From contig JAGCMF010000008.1 of the NCBI GenBank assembly GCA_017646625.1, positions 1-64,000 of the forward strand: a DNA stretch of 64,000 nt. The letters are read 5' to 3'. Of this stretch, positions 32,029 through 41,457 are shown piece after piece. The position numbers and the translations under genes are program-made. The stretch comes from Alistipes sp. (lineage in GTDB: Bacteria > Bacteroidota > Bacteroidia > Bacteroidales > Rikenellaceae). The stretch's first letter is position 1, and every line of letters starts with the position of its first letter. The notes below the pieces were generated by a model that was given only the letters and a program-made list of their open reading frames with translations, searched no databases and was not told the DNA's origin.

Positions 32029-33594
32029 ATGCCAAAGACGATAACACTACAACTATCACCAAAGCAGGCGGCTGACGAGAAGTTCTACATAGCACGTGCC
32101 GCAGAGAGACTCGGCATACGCCAAAGCGACATAGCATTAGCACGTGTGATAAAGCGTTCTATAGATGCTCGTCAGCGCATGGCAAAGGTGAACCTATCGT
32201 TAGAGATATATGTAGACAAGGAGCCGCAGCCAGCACCCCTACACTTCGACTATCCGAATGTGGAGAATGGCACCGAGGTGATTGTCGTAGGCTCGGGACC
32301 CGCAGGTCTCTTCGCCTCGTTACGTCTCATAGAACTCGGCTTTAAGCCCATACTCCTCGAACGTGGTAAGTCGGTGCTGTCGCGTAAGCACGACATAGCA
32401 CTCATAAACCGTGGCGAGAGCATAAACCCCGACTCCAACTACGCCTTTGGCGAGGGTGGCGCAGGCACATTCTCCGACGGCAAGCTCTTCACACGCAGCA
32501 AGAAGCGTGGCGACTACAACAAGGCGCTGCAGACACTCGTGTGGCATGGCGCAAACCCCACGATACTATACGAGGCACACCCACACATCGGCACCGACAA
32601 GCTACCACGAATAATATCTAACATATGTCGCACGATAACCGACTGCGGAGGCAAGGTGCTCTTCGAGAGTAAGGTCTCGGGATTCATACTCAAGAGGGGT
32701 AGGATTACGGGCGTTAAGGTTGGGGATAACGACATTGAGGGTGCTGCCGTGGTGCTCGCCACAGGACACTCGGCACGCGACATATATGAGTTGCTACACA
32801 CATCGGGCATAGCCATAGAGGCAAAGCCCTTTGCCATGGGTGTGCGCATAGAGCATCCACAGAGACTCATAGACAGCATACAGTATCACCGTGATGACCG
32901 TGGCGAATGGCTCCCCGCGGCGAGCTACTCGCTGGTGAGTCAGGAGGCGGGACGTGGCGTATACTCCTTCTGCATGTGCCCCGGTGGCTTCATCGTGCCC
33001 GCAATGACAGATGCAACACAGGCGGTGGTAAACGGCATGTCGCCAAGTGGTCGTAACTCGGCATTCGCAAACTCGGGACTCGTAACAGAGGTGCGCCTCG
33101 AGGACTTCGCACACCTACGCGAGGAGTGGGGTGAGCTGGCAGGACTACGCTACCAGCAACTCTTCGAGGAGTTAGCACGACAGCATAGTGGCGACAGGCA
33201 GGTGGCACCAGCACAGCGCGTATCGGACTTCGTTTATGGCCGTGAGTCGCGCACACTGCCACGCACATCCTACATCCCTGGTCTTACACCCTCGCGCCTC
33301 GACAGATGGATGCCCGAGGAGATAGGGGCAAGGTTGCGTAGCGGCATTGCCACCTTCGGCAAGAAGATGAAGGGTTTTGTGTCGGATGAGGCGATAGTGG
33401 TGGGCGTGGAGTCACGAACATCTACCCCCGTGCGCATACCGCGCGACCCCGAGACACTCATGCACACACAGGTTGACGGCCTCTTCCCCGCGGGTGAGGG
33501 TGCTGGATATGCTGGCGGCATAGTCTCGGCAGCCCTCGACGGCGAACGTATTGCCGACGCTGTGGCACGCTACTGCAAGGCCCACAACCTCTAA
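32029..33594 (+). CDS. FAD-dependent dehydrogenase, COG2509 type
   Basis: A 521-residue cytoplasmic flavoprotein. An N-terminal domain of about 80 residues (IARAAERLGIRQSDIALARV) precedes the FAD-binding site VIVVGSGPAGLFASLRLIEL (about residues 84-103) with LLERGK after it. Further conserved parts are FGEGGAGTFSDGKL, VVLATGHSARDIYELL, and the C-terminal LFPAGEGAGYAGGIVSAA. This matches the widespread uncharacterised FAD-dependent dehydrogenase family; substrate unknown. TATTTTTG at 31958-31965 may be its -7 element. A symporter gene follows after 15 nt. Confidence 0.88.
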   Translation: MPKTITLQLSPKQAADEKFYIARAAERLGIRQSDIALARVIKRSIDARQRMAKVNLSLEIYVDKEPQPAPLHFDYPNVENGTEVIVVGSGPAGLFASLRLIELGFKPILLERGKSVLSRKHDIALINRGESINPDSNYAFGEGGAGTFSDGKLFTRSKKRGDYNKALQTLVWHGANPTILYEAHPHIGTDKLPRIISNICRTITDCGGKVLFESKVSGFILKRGRITGVKVGDNDIEGAAVVLATGHSARDIYELLHTSGIAIEAKPFAMGVRIEHPQRLIDSIQYHRDDRGEWLPAASYSLVSQEAGRGVYSFCMCPGGFIVPAMTDATQAVVNGMSPSGRNSAFANSGLVTEVRLEDFAHLREEWGELAGLRYQQLFEELARQHSGDRQVAPAQRVSDFVYGRESRTLPRTSYIPGLTPSRLDRWMPEEIGARLRSGIATFGKKMKGFVSDEAIVVGVESRTSTPVRIPRDPETLMHTQVDGLFPAGEGAGYAGGIVSAALDGERIADAVARYCKAHNL

Positions 33595-33609
33595 ACAACA
33601 CCCCCTCCT

Positions 33610-35094
33610 GTGACTGCGCTGACGATAATAGCAACCATAGTAGGCTACATAGCCATGCTCTTTGTTGTGGCATGGCGCAGCAGCCGTAATGTGACACAGA
33701 CGACCTTCTTCACAGGTGGCCGTTCGACACATCGTGTGGTGGCAGCAATAGCCATGGTGGGCGCGGCAATGTCGGGAGTGACATACATATCGGTGCCCGG
33801 CACGGTGGCAGCAGATGGCTTCTCCTACCTGCAGACAACACTCGGATTCCTCGTCGGCTACATCATCATCGCCTACCTCCTCATACCGCTATACTACCGC
33901 CTGAACGTGGTGTCGCTATACGAATACCTCGACCGCCGCTTCGGCATCGTGGCACACCGCACAGGCGCATGGTTCTTCTTCATAGCCAAGATGGCATCGG
34001 CATCGCTACGCGCCTATGTCGTGTGTGTGGTGCTGCAGCAACTCCTCTTCGCACGCTACGATATACCCTTCGCCGTAAATGGCGCAATAATGATGCTACT
34101 CGTGTGGCTATACACACGTCGTGGTGGCGTGAGGTCGGTGGTGTGGGTGGAGATGCTCAAGACGCTGATAATGGTGGCAAGCATAGTGCTATGCATAGGC
34201 TTCGTGATGTCGGCACTCGGCATGAACATCTCGGAGGCCGTAGGCGCAATTGCAGAGAGCAACTACTCCGACACACTATTCCTTGACGACCCTCTCGACC
34301 GCCGATACTTCTGGAAGCAGTTCCTCGCAGGAGTATTCCTTGTAGTGGCGATGACGGGCCTCGACCAGGATATGATGCAGACGGTGCTGTCGTGTCGCGA
34401 AAAGGGCGATGCGCAGCGCGGACTCTTGACATCTATAGCGATACAGATTGTCGTGATACTCCTCTTCCTCTCTCTCGGCGCACTACTATATATATATGTA
34501 GCACAGAGGGGCGATGTCGTAGAGAGTGGTGATGAGTTATTCGGATATGTGGCAACAGAGTGTGGACTACCCACAATCGTAGGCATAGCCTTCCTCCTCG
34601 GGCTCATAGCCTCGACATACTCATCCGCAGGCTCGGCACTAACGGCACTGACGACATCCTTCAGCATCGACATCCTCGCCATGCGTCGCAACAGCGACAG
34701 CGACGACGAGGCGGCACAGCAACGCAGCACAAGAACACGACGCAGGGTACATACAGCCATGGCGGTGACAATGTGGCTTATGATACTATGCTTCAACAGA
34801 TGGAGCAGCTCGGGCGTGATAACCCTCATCTTCACCATGGCGAGTTACACCTACGGACCGCTACTCGGCATGTTCGCCTTCGGACTGATGTCACGACGTA
34901 GGGTGCGCAGCATGGCCATACCCATAGTGGCAATAGCGTCACCCACCATATCCTACATCATAGCCTCGCACTCCGAGGCGTGGCTCGGGGGCTACACCTT
35001 CAGCTACGAGGTGCTAATACTCAACGGCATGCTGACACTAATAGGCCTGTGGATGGCATCGTGGCGCACAGAGAAGGAGAGTGACATAGCATAA
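33610..35094 (+). CDS. Sodium:solute symporter (SSS family)
   Basis: A 494-residue protein with about 13 hydrophobic helices. Family features are FFTGGRSTHRVVAAIAMVGAAMSGVTYISVPG in the first two helices, LDQDMMQTVLSCRE in the central part and GLIASTYSSAGSALTALTTSFSIDI, the sodium-site region. The start codon is GTG at 33610, with no ATG nearby in frame. The substrate cannot be read from the sequence. It lies close behind the flavoprotein gene and 24 nt before the next membrane gene, so the three may be one operon. Confidence 0.88.
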   Translation: MTALTIIATIVGYIAMLFVVAWRSSRNVTQTTFFTGGRSTHRVVAAIAMVGAAMSGVTYISVPGTVAADGFSYLQTTLGFLVGYIIIAYLLIPLYYRLNVVSLYEYLDRRFGIVAHRTGAWFFFIAKMASASLRAYVVCVVLQQLLFARYDIPFAVNGAIMMLLVWLYTRRGGVRSVVWVEMLKTLIMVASIVLCIGFVMSALGMNISEAVGAIAESNYSDTLFLDDPLDRRYFWKQFLAGVFLVVAMTGLDQDMMQTVLSCREKGDAQRGLLTSIAIQIVVILLFLSLGALLYIYVAQRGDVVESGDELFGYVATECGLPTIVGIAFLLGLIASTYSSAGSALTALTTSFSIDILAMRRNSDSDDEAAQQRSTRTRRRVHTAMAVTMWLMILCFNRWSSSGVITLIFTMASYTYGPLLGMFAFGLMSRRRVRSMAIPIVAIASPTISYIIASHSEAWLGGYTFSYEVLILNGMLTLIGLWMASWRTEKESDIA

Positions 35095-35118
35095 GTATTA
35101 ACCAAACAATAACGATTT

Positions 35119-35808
35119 ATGAAGCGTACAGACCTACTATTTGCCATCGTCATGCTGGCAATATTCCTACCCTTCTTCCTCTCGCCAGAGTTATATGGCT
35201 GGTATAAGGGCTTCAATGCCGAGCATAGCATGATTATGGCATTCATCAAGTTCGCACTACTCTCGACACTCGGCGAGATGCTCGGCTGCCGAATAACAAC
35301 AGGCAACTACACCTCGCCAACATTTGGTGTCATGCCCCGCATGGTGGTATGGGGACTCCTCGGCATGGCCATAAGCATGGCTATGAGTGTCTTTGCTGCC
35401 GGCATACCCGCCTTCATCACCTCGATGGGTGGAGAGCACCTCGTGGCACAGTTCGCCACAGAGGGCATATCGTGGGGTAAGTTCGTCGTGGCACTATCTA
35501 TATCTGTGATGATGAACACCTTCTTCGCACCCGTCTTCATGACCTTCCACAAGATTACTGATGCACACATCGCCGAGTGCGGAGGCTCGCTGAAGGCACT
35601 CGTAACGCCTATACCCATGCAGAGACTAATAAAGGGTGTCAACTGGGATGTGCAGTGGGGATTCATCTTCAAGAAGACAATACCCCTATTCTGGTACCCA
35701 GCACACACCATCACCTTCATGCTCCCCGGCGAGCTACGTGTGCTCTTTGCCGCACTCCTCGGCGTGGCACTCGGCGTGATACTCGCCATAGGCCTCAAGA
35801 AGAAATAG
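35119..35808 (+). CDS. Six-helix membrane protein, Mpv17/PMP22-like C-terminus
   Basis: A 229-residue integral membrane protein with about six hydrophobic segments. The final third (NWDVQWGFIFKKTIPLFWYP then AHTITFMLPGELRVLFAALL) recalls the C-terminal signature of Mpv17/PMP22-like proteins, seen also in Bacteroidetes homologues; the match is from pattern only. Role unknown. It follows the symporter by 24 nt. Confidence 0.6.
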   Translation: MKRTDLLFAIVMLAIFLPFFLSPELYGWYKGFNAEHSMIMAFIKFALLSTLGEMLGCRITTGNYTSPTFGVMPRMVVWGLLGMAISMAMSVFAAGIPAFITSMGGEHLVAQFATEGISWGKFVVALSISVMMNTFFAPVFMTFHKITDAHIAECGGSLKALVTPIPMQRLIKGVNWDVQWGFIFKKTIPLFWYPAHTITFMLPGELRVLFAALLGVALGVILAIGLKKK

Positions 35809-35871
35809 GCTGATAATCAGCATATATAACCACGCCTTATACACCTATAAGAAATCATTAAGGAAAATCTA

Positions 35872-35901
35872 TTGCAGAAGAGAAAAAAGCAATTATATTT
35901 G
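35872..35901 (+). promoter_or_regulatory. Promoter of the reverse rubrerythrin
   Basis: TTG (35872-35874), 19 nt, TATATTTG (35894-35901), about 70 nt before the ATG. Confidence 0.65.
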
Positions 35902-35970
35902 CACTCGGAAACAAGAAAGAAACCAATAAAAATAGATATAAAATATTAACACCTTAAAACTACAAAGATT

Positions 35971-36525
35971 ATGGCAAAGAAGTTTATTTGTTCAGTATGC
36001 GGATATATTCACGAGGGTAACGAGGCTCCAGAGAAGTGCCCATTGTGCAAGGTAGGAGCTGATAAGTTCAACGAGATGCAGGAGGAGGGTAAGGCTCTTG
36101 AGTTCGTCACAGAGCATAAGATTGGCGACGGCAAGGTTGACCACCCAGAGATTCTCGAGGGCTTGAACAACCACTTCATGGGCGAGTGCACAGAGGTAGG
36201 TATGTACTTGGCAATGAGCCGTCAGGCAGACCGTGAGGGTTACCCAGAGATTGCAGAGGCATTCAAGCGCTACGCCTTTGAGGAGGCAGAGCACGCTTCG
36301 AAGTTCGCAGAGTTGCTCGGCGACTGCGTGTGGGATACAAAGACTAACCTCGAGAAGCGTATGAACGCCGAGAGTGGTGCTTGCGCCGACAAGATGCGCA
36401 TCGCAGCACTCGCAAAGCAGAACAACTACGACGCTATCCACGACACTGTACACGAGATGGCAAAGGATGAGGCTCGCCACGGCAAGGGCTTCGAGGGTCT
36501 CTACAACCGCTACTTCAAGAAGTAA
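35971..36525 (+). CDS. Reverse rubrerythrin (peroxide reductase)
   Basis: A 184-residue protein with the rubredoxin domain at the N-terminus ([10 protein letters not shown]...CPLCKVG; cysteines at 8, 11, 24, 27) and a ferritin-like four-helix diiron domain after it ([45 protein letters not shown] with E-x-x-H iron ligands). This reverse order is typical of NADH-peroxide reductases of anaerobes. Codon use is biased toward ATT/ATC isoleucine, suggesting high expression. It complements the superoxide reductase, which makes the peroxide it removes. Confidence 0.93.
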   Translation: MAKKFICSVCGYIHEGNEAPEKCPLCKVGADKFNEMQEEGKALEFVTEHKIGDGKVDHPEILEGLNNHFMGECTEVGMYLAMSRQADREGYPEIAEAFKRYAFEEAEHASKFAELLGDCVWDTKTNLEKRMNAESGACADKMRIAALAKQNNYDAIHDTVHEMAKDEARHGKGFEGLYNRYFKK

Positions 36526-36548
36526 TAACTACTATAACCTAAATGTGA

Positions 36549-36583
36549 AGAGGGTGCCCACTGGGACACCCTCTATCTTTTTA
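36549..36583 (+). terminator. Terminator after reverse rubrerythrin
   Basis: AGAGGGTG-CCC...GGG-CACCCTCT (36549-36574) with an ACT loop, then ATCTTTTTA. Confidence 0.85.
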
Positions 36584-36661
36584 TTGCTCGAAGAACACAA
36601 CGATAGTAGACAATGTGGAGGGGGCGGGGACTACAATTAGTCATCCCCTCATATATCTTGG

Positions 36662-36781
36662 GAGGTTGAATAAAAAGATCTAGTTTTAGGCTTGCGAAGC
36701 CCGAAAAACCGCAGTTTACTTGGCGTAAATGAGGATTTTGAGGGCGAGTATAACGACAAAATAGACTTTTTATTCAATCTC
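36662..36781. repeat. Structured repeat family 1, copy after rubrerythrin
   Basis: 120 bp with inverted ends GAGGTTGAATAAAAAG and CTTTTTATTCAATCTC. Next to the ends TCTA pairs with TAGA where other copies have TGTA and TACA, a compensatory change. The inner stem is of the CC/GG type. It supplies the stop codon of the gene at 36774. Confidence 0.9.
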
Positions 36782-37052
36782 TATTACGACGACGCTGACG
36801 CCACGCCTTTATGCGGCGTACGCCCTCGACACCGAGGATGGCGAGGCCTCCATACTGTGCGGTCTTGGCAAGACCAAAGAGGATGATCCATAGTGCCGTC
36901 TTGGCACCAACGCTGATGGGTAGAAGCATCTGCGCAAAGGAGAGCACATAGAAGGGGATGGCCATGAGAAGCACCACAACACCTGTGCGGAAGGAGAGGC
37001 CCGCGAGCCACGCCTTGACACCATCGAAACATCTACGCATATATCCCCTCAT
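36774..37052 (-). CDS. Small membrane protein
   Basis: A protein of 92 residues with two hydrophobic helices (VVVLLMAIPFYVLSFAQMLL and LWIILFGLAKTAQYGGLAIL) and a basic C-terminus (RRIKAWRQRRRNRD). The spacing resembles the short transporter-suffix domain proteins, but this is tentative. The ATG at 37052 is used because a TATATTTG element (37084-37077, minus) places transcription start below the longer frame's first codon. The last codons and the TGA stop lie in the repeat at 36662. Confidence 0.6.
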   Translation of the reverse strand: MRGYMRRCFDGVKAWLAGLSFRTGVVVLLMAIPFYVLSFAQMLLPISVGAKTALWIILFGLAKTAQYGGLAILGVEGVRRIKAWRQRRRNRD

Positions 37053-37104
37053 AGCACAACTAAATATATAACGGAGCAAATATAAGAGATTTCATCCATT
37101 ATTT

Positions 37105-37135
37105 TTTGCACTTCTTATATTTTTTTGTACTTTTG
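37105..37135 (+). promoter_or_regulatory. Promoter of the BACON lipoprotein
   Basis: TTTG (37105-37108), 19 nt, TACTTTTG (37128-37135), 65 nt before the ATG. Confidence 0.65.
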
Positions 37136-37199
37136 CTATACACGCTACACAACAGTGGTAAGATTTAATTAACATATTAACAACATCAATTAATCAATT

Positions 37200-39047
37200 A
37201 TGAAAAAGTTATTCTACCTTTTGCTTGCACTTCCTATGCTCCTTGCAGCATGTGAGAAGACTCCAGAGCCTACACCAGAACCTGGTCCTGATGGTCCATT
37301 ACCTGGTCCTGAACCAGAACTATATCTCGTATCTAACGGCGTTCAGTACTTTGAGGCCGCAGGTGGCGAGGGTGACATTGAGTATAGATTGGAGAATGCC
37401 GAGGGTCAGCCACAGGCAACAACAACAGCCGATTGGATTACAAACATCACCGTGGTGCCCGAGAACTCAACAGTGACATTCTTCATCGCTGAAAACAAGG
37501 GCGAGGAGCGCAAGGCACCTCTAACACTCTCATACGGTTCCATCTCGTTCGACGTTGAAATCGTACAGAAGGCTGCCGAGGCACCTACAGGCGTAGTATT
37601 TGAGGCTACGGTATTCGGTGGCGAGTACTATGGCGACTACTACGCAGATAATGCTGGTAACTACTACATATGGCTCGCAGATAAGGGCTTTGATGAGGAT
37701 GGCTACGAGCTTGCAAACGGAACATACTACTTTGTCGACATCTTCGCAGAGCTATACGATGGCGAGATATCAGACGTCGTAAACCTCCCCGTGGGTGAGT
37801 ACACATTGGATGCCACAAGCGCAGGTGTCGTAGGTACATTCACAAAGGAGTATTCGGGATTGGTAAAGACTGATGAGGATGCAAATATCACTTCGGAGGT
37901 CTCTTTCGACTCTGGTAAGGTTGTCATCACAGAGAATAGCGTGACCCTAACAGTCGTGATTGAGGGTGTGGAGCACACTGTAACATACACTGGCAGCACC
38001 GCTGTTGCAGATGTGCGCAAACCTGCAGGTGAGGATAAGGAGTTCGTGGCAGAGCAGGCTATAGCATACTACCGTGGCGACTACTACAACCCTGGCGCTT
38101 CTGATAACTTCAGCCTACTGCTCAGCGACATAGGTTGGGACGAAGAGGGCTGGGAGCTCCCTAACGGCACATACTACGTCCTCGACCTATACACAAACAT
38201 CATCGAGGGCGAGTTGGCATTGCCTTATGGCACATACACTATCGACGTGAACAGCACATTGGAGCCTCTCACCATCGACGCATCATACTCTCAATACTAC
38301 CTCTTGGACGATGCCGGATGGGATTACCTCGAGGAGGCATACTTCATGGAGGGTAGCGTGACAATAAGCGCCGAGGGCATAACAGCAGAGCTCGTAACAG
38401 AGAGTGGCGCAGTACACACAATCACATACGAGGGTATTGTAGACAACATCATCGACTACAGCGAGGATAGCGAGGGTGGCGACGACATATACTCTACATT
38501 GTGGGAGGACTACAGGTGTAACCTCGACGGCTGCATATTGTCGTATAAAAACTGGGGCGACTACTACGAGGTGGGCTACGACAACATATTTATGACACTC
38601 ATGCCAGAGAGTGGCATTGGCGATGGCCTTCAGCTTGACCTTATCACCGGCGCTACGGGAACATCTGAAATAGCTGGCGAGTACACCATATCTAACTCTC
38701 TCGATGCATACACCGCATATCCTGGCTGGATAGATGGCGACTCCTTGGAGAGCTCTTGGTACTTCAACCGCGACGAGGAGGGTTACGCAGTGGATTATGC
38801 TCCATTGATGAGTGGCACCTTGAAAATCGCAAAGAACAGTGACGGCACATACACCATTGAGCTCGACGCCTACGATGACGCCGACAACAACATCACAGCA
38901 TCGTGGACAGGCATCGACAATGGTGCCACTACAGCATCTGTGAAGAGTGCTAACATGCCAACAAAGGGTCAGAACATGAAGCAGATGCAGCGTGGCGAGA
39001 AGCACGACGTGAAGTCTGCAAAGCCATTCATGAAGAGCAGATTCTAA
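37200..39047 (+). CDS. BACON-domain lipoprotein with repeated beta modules
   Basis: A 615-residue lipoprotein: signal MKKLFYLLLALPMLLAAC (cysteine 18), a proline/glutamate-rich linker, then a BACON domain (about residues 45-125, with ADWITNITVVPENSTVTFFI and a closing VEIVQKA). Three modules of 130-150 residues follow, each with a D-E-(D/E)-G-(Y/W)-E-L-x-N-G-T-Y-Y block and a V-T-x-(T/E)-G ending; they match those in the lipoprotein at 30882. BACON domains are linked to carbohydrate or mucin contact in Bacteroidetes. No catalytic motif is seen. The C-terminus is basic and methionine-rich (NMPTKGQNMKQMQRGEKHDV). Confidence 0.75.
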   Translation: MKKLFYLLLALPMLLAACEKTPEPTPEPGPDGPLPGPEPELYLVSNGVQYFEAAGGEGDIEYRLENAEGQPQATTTADWITNITVVPENSTVTFFIAENKGEERKAPLTLSYGSISFDVEIVQKAAEAPTGVVFEATVFGGEYYGDYYADNAGNYYIWLADKGFDEDGYELANGTYYFVDIFAELYDGEISDVVNLPVGEYTLDATSAGVVGTFTKEYSGLVKTDEDANITSEVSFDSGKVVITENSVTLTVVIEGVEHTVTYTGSTAVADVRKPAGEDKEFVAEQAIAYYRGDYYNPGASDNFSLLLSDIGWDEEGWELPNGTYYVLDLYTNIIEGELALPYGTYTIDVNSTLEPLTIDASYSQYYLLDDAGWDYLEEAYFMEGSVTISAEGITAELVTESGAVHTITYEGIVDNIIDYSEDSEGGDDIYSTLWEDYRCNLDGCILSYKNWGDYYEVGYDNIFMTLMPESGIGDGLQLDLITGATGTSEIAGEYTISNSLDAYTAYPGWIDGDSLESSWYFNRDEEGYAVDYAPLMSGTLKIAKNSDGTYTIELDAYDDADNNITASWTGIDNGATTASVKSANMPTKGQNMKQMQRGEKHDVKSAKPFMKSRF

Positions 39048-39064
39048 CATTTAAACAACAATAG

Positions 39065-39108
39065 CTATAGGCTGGAAGCTCGGTTGAGGCTTTCAGCCTA
39101 TAGATTTT
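39065..39108 (+). terminator. Terminator between the two lipoprotein genes
   Basis: CTATAGGCTG (39065-39074) pairs with CAGCCTATAG (39094-39103), followed by ATTTTAT. Confidence 0.75.
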
Positions 39109-39126
39109 ATCGCAACACGAACAACC

Positions 39127-41445
39127 ATGATTAAGACGTTAATCACGCGACTGATGGCTGTAGTAGCCCTGGTGGCGGGCGTGGTGGCCTGCGACAACAG
39201 CGGCGAGCAGATGACAAGCAACAACATCAGGATATACAACACCACGATGGAGATAGCACCCGAGGGTGAGACAATACACATAAACTACGCTATAGAGGCG
39301 CCACGCGAGGGCGAGATGCTCGTGGCCACATGTCAGGCAGAGTGGATAGAGGCTGTCAAGGTATACACCTCATTCGTGGCTGTCACAGCGCAGCGTAACA
39401 CAACAGGCGAGGTGCGCACAGCACACCTCGAACTAACATACGGCACAGACAAGTGCAGCATAACACTTACACAGCAGCCCTTTGTTGAGCCTATAAGCAT
39501 ACGTGTGGAGGCTACGGAGGCTGTGGCAGTGGTAGTATCGGTGGAGACAGCATCGGCAGAGACAACATGGATAGGTCAGATTGTGGACAAGGAGTGGTTT
39601 GAGGCATACACCGACGAGGAGAAGATACTCGAAGATAGAGACTACTTCTACAGCATGGCCGAGGAGGAGGGCATAACATTTGAGCAATACATCGCAAAGG
39701 TGCTAAACAAGGGCTCGCACAACAACCTACGCATGGGAGGCCTCGACCCCGAGACCGACTATGTGATGTATGTATACGGCATGAACAACATCGGTGAGGC
39801 CACAACAGCGATATACCACGCCCCATTCACAACAACAGCACCATACCAGGGTAACGACGTCACATTCGACATAGAGGTGGTGGTAAACAGGGCTGTTGCC
39901 ACAGTGAGCATACAACCATCGCACGAGGGTGTAGCATACTTCAACAACCTTATCACACGTGAGGACTTCGAGGCATATGGCAGCATAGAGGCGGCAGCAG
40001 ATGGCGTCATAGCAAAGATAATAGAGGACTATGCGGCATGGGACTACAGCCTCGCCGAGACCTTCGAATACAACACCGACTATCTGGCTACGACATACGA
40101 ATTTGAGGCTATGGCAAACACCGAGTATGTAGCCTTCGCCTTCAAGTGGAACGACAAGTGCCAGAGATTAAGCGAGGTGTCGTATACATGGTTTGAGGTG
40201 GGCGACATACCACCCTCTGACAACGAGATAACAGCAGAGATAAGCAATGTCACACAGACAACATTCGACATTGTAACCACAACAACAAACCTCGACCCAT
40301 ACATCATCTTCCCAATACCTGCAATAGAGATAAGTAAGATGCGCAGCGACGAGACCATATTCAACTACCTCATGCAGGAGTATGGCTCATGGGAACTCGA
40401 GTACTACATCTGCGAGGGTGATGTTAAGGGTACCTTCAGCGGCCTTAAGGCTGGCACCGAGTATAGTGTGCTCATCTTCGGTTACGAGGCGGGTGTGCGC
40501 ACAACGAAGATTAAAAACATAGGCATCACAACAGCCCAAGCAGGAGACATCGAGGCGTGTCAGTACAACATCGAGGTATCGAACGTGGGTGACCGTGAGG
40601 CGATGGTGAAGATTACCCCTTCGGACTACAGCATATGGTACTACTGGAACGTCTTTGAGGCATCGGCGACAGAGGAGGAGATAAAGGCCTTCATCCTCGA
40701 CTCATACAACAGCGTATACTACGCCGACTACTGGGAGTTTAGCTACTACGAGTTGGCACAGGGTGCCGTGGAGAGTGGCATAGGACAGCTCATGCCAAAC
40801 ACCGACTACAAGATTGTTATCATACCTATGAACCCCGACGAGTTCGAGTATATAGGCACTATGCGCGAGGGCGAGGTCTTCACCACCGAGGAGGCTATAA
40901 TTGCCGACATCAAGATAGAGGTGGCGCTGGATGAGTACTACGACGGCGACGAGGCATATGCCATAGAGCCCGACTACATGTCCTCATGGCAGGGATGGGT
41001 GATAATACCTCTGACAGTAAAGACCGAGGGCGCATGTGCCGGATACCTATACACCATCTTCAACTATGTGGAGGGCCTCGAGGACCCCGCAGTATATAGC
41101 GACGATAGGCTCATAGACAACCTCTACGAGGTGGGCGCTACATGGTCGCCAGCATACTTCCGTGGCGTGTGGGATACACCGCTGATGATTGCTGCCGTAG
41201 CCTTCGACAGCGATGGCAACCCAAGCCCCGTATACCGCGAGTGCTTCACCTGCACACATGAGGGTGCGGGCGATGCGCAGGAGTGGATAGACTACTACAT
41301 GGGCACAATAAAGACATATGCGGCACCAAGCCTTGTTGTTGGTGACAACGGCTGTCGTAGCAACGACATCATGGCGCCACGACGTCCTACACGCGAGGTG
41401 AAGCGCACCACAGCCCCAACACCCGCGGTGCGCTTCGCAAGATAA
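39127..41445 (+). CDS. BACON-like, Fn3-like multi-domain lipoprotein
   Basis: A 772-residue lipoprotein: signal with lipobox VVAC (cysteine 22), then a BACON-like domain (about residues 35-120, AEWIEAVKVYTSFVAVTAQR; closing CSITLTQQP). Four or so repeated domains of about 130 residues follow with Fn3-like LxPxTxYxxxVxxM/Y endings (GGLDPETDYVMYVYGMNNIG; GLKAGTEYSVLIFGYE; LMPNTDYKIVIIPMN). It is very rich in E, Y and T. The last ~50 residues are basic. Probably surface-exposed, with an unknown ligand. A short-chain dehydrogenase gene begins 12 nt downstream. Confidence 0.72.
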   Translation: MIKTLITRLMAVVALVAGVVACDNSGEQMTSNNIRIYNTTMEIAPEGETIHINYAIEAPREGEMLVATCQAEWIEAVKVYTSFVAVTAQRNTTGEVRTAHLELTYGTDKCSITLTQQPFVEPISIRVEATEAVAVVVSVETASAETTWIGQIVDKEWFEAYTDEEKILEDRDYFYSMAEEEGITFEQYIAKVLNKGSHNNLRMGGLDPETDYVMYVYGMNNIGEATTAIYHAPFTTTAPYQGNDVTFDIEVVVNRAVATVSIQPSHEGVAYFNNLITREDFEAYGSIEAAADGVIAKIIEDYAAWDYSLAETFEYNTDYLATTYEFEAMANTEYVAFAFKWNDKCQRLSEVSYTWFEVGDIPPSDNEITAEISNVTQTTFDIVTTTTNLDPYIIFPIPAIEISKMRSDETIFNYLMQEYGSWELEYYICEGDVKGTFSGLKAGTEYSVLIFGYEAGVRTTKIKNIGITTAQAGDIEACQYNIEVSNVGDREAMVKITPSDYSIWYYWNVFEASATEEEIKAFILDSYNSVYYADYWEFSYYELAQGAVESGIGQLMPNTDYKIVIIPMNPDEFEYIGTMREGEVFTTEEAIIADIKIEVALDEYYDGDEAYAIEPDYMSSWQGWVIIPLTVKTEGACAGYLYTIFNYVEGLEDPAVYSDDRLIDNLYEVGATWSPAYFRGVWDTPLMIAAVAFDSDGNPSPVYRECFTCTHEGAGDAQEWIDYYMGTIKTYAAPSLVVGDNGCRSNDIMAPRRPTREVKRTTAPTPAVRFAR

Positions 41446-41457
41446 CACTACAAAGAT

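Noticed and set aside
14624..36886. Similar small ORFs beginning MRSPKNRSLLGVNEDFEG at 14624 and 36692
   Set aside because: They are translations of the structured family 1 repeat. Conservation follows the DNA structure, with changes in stems and loops, not codon constraint.
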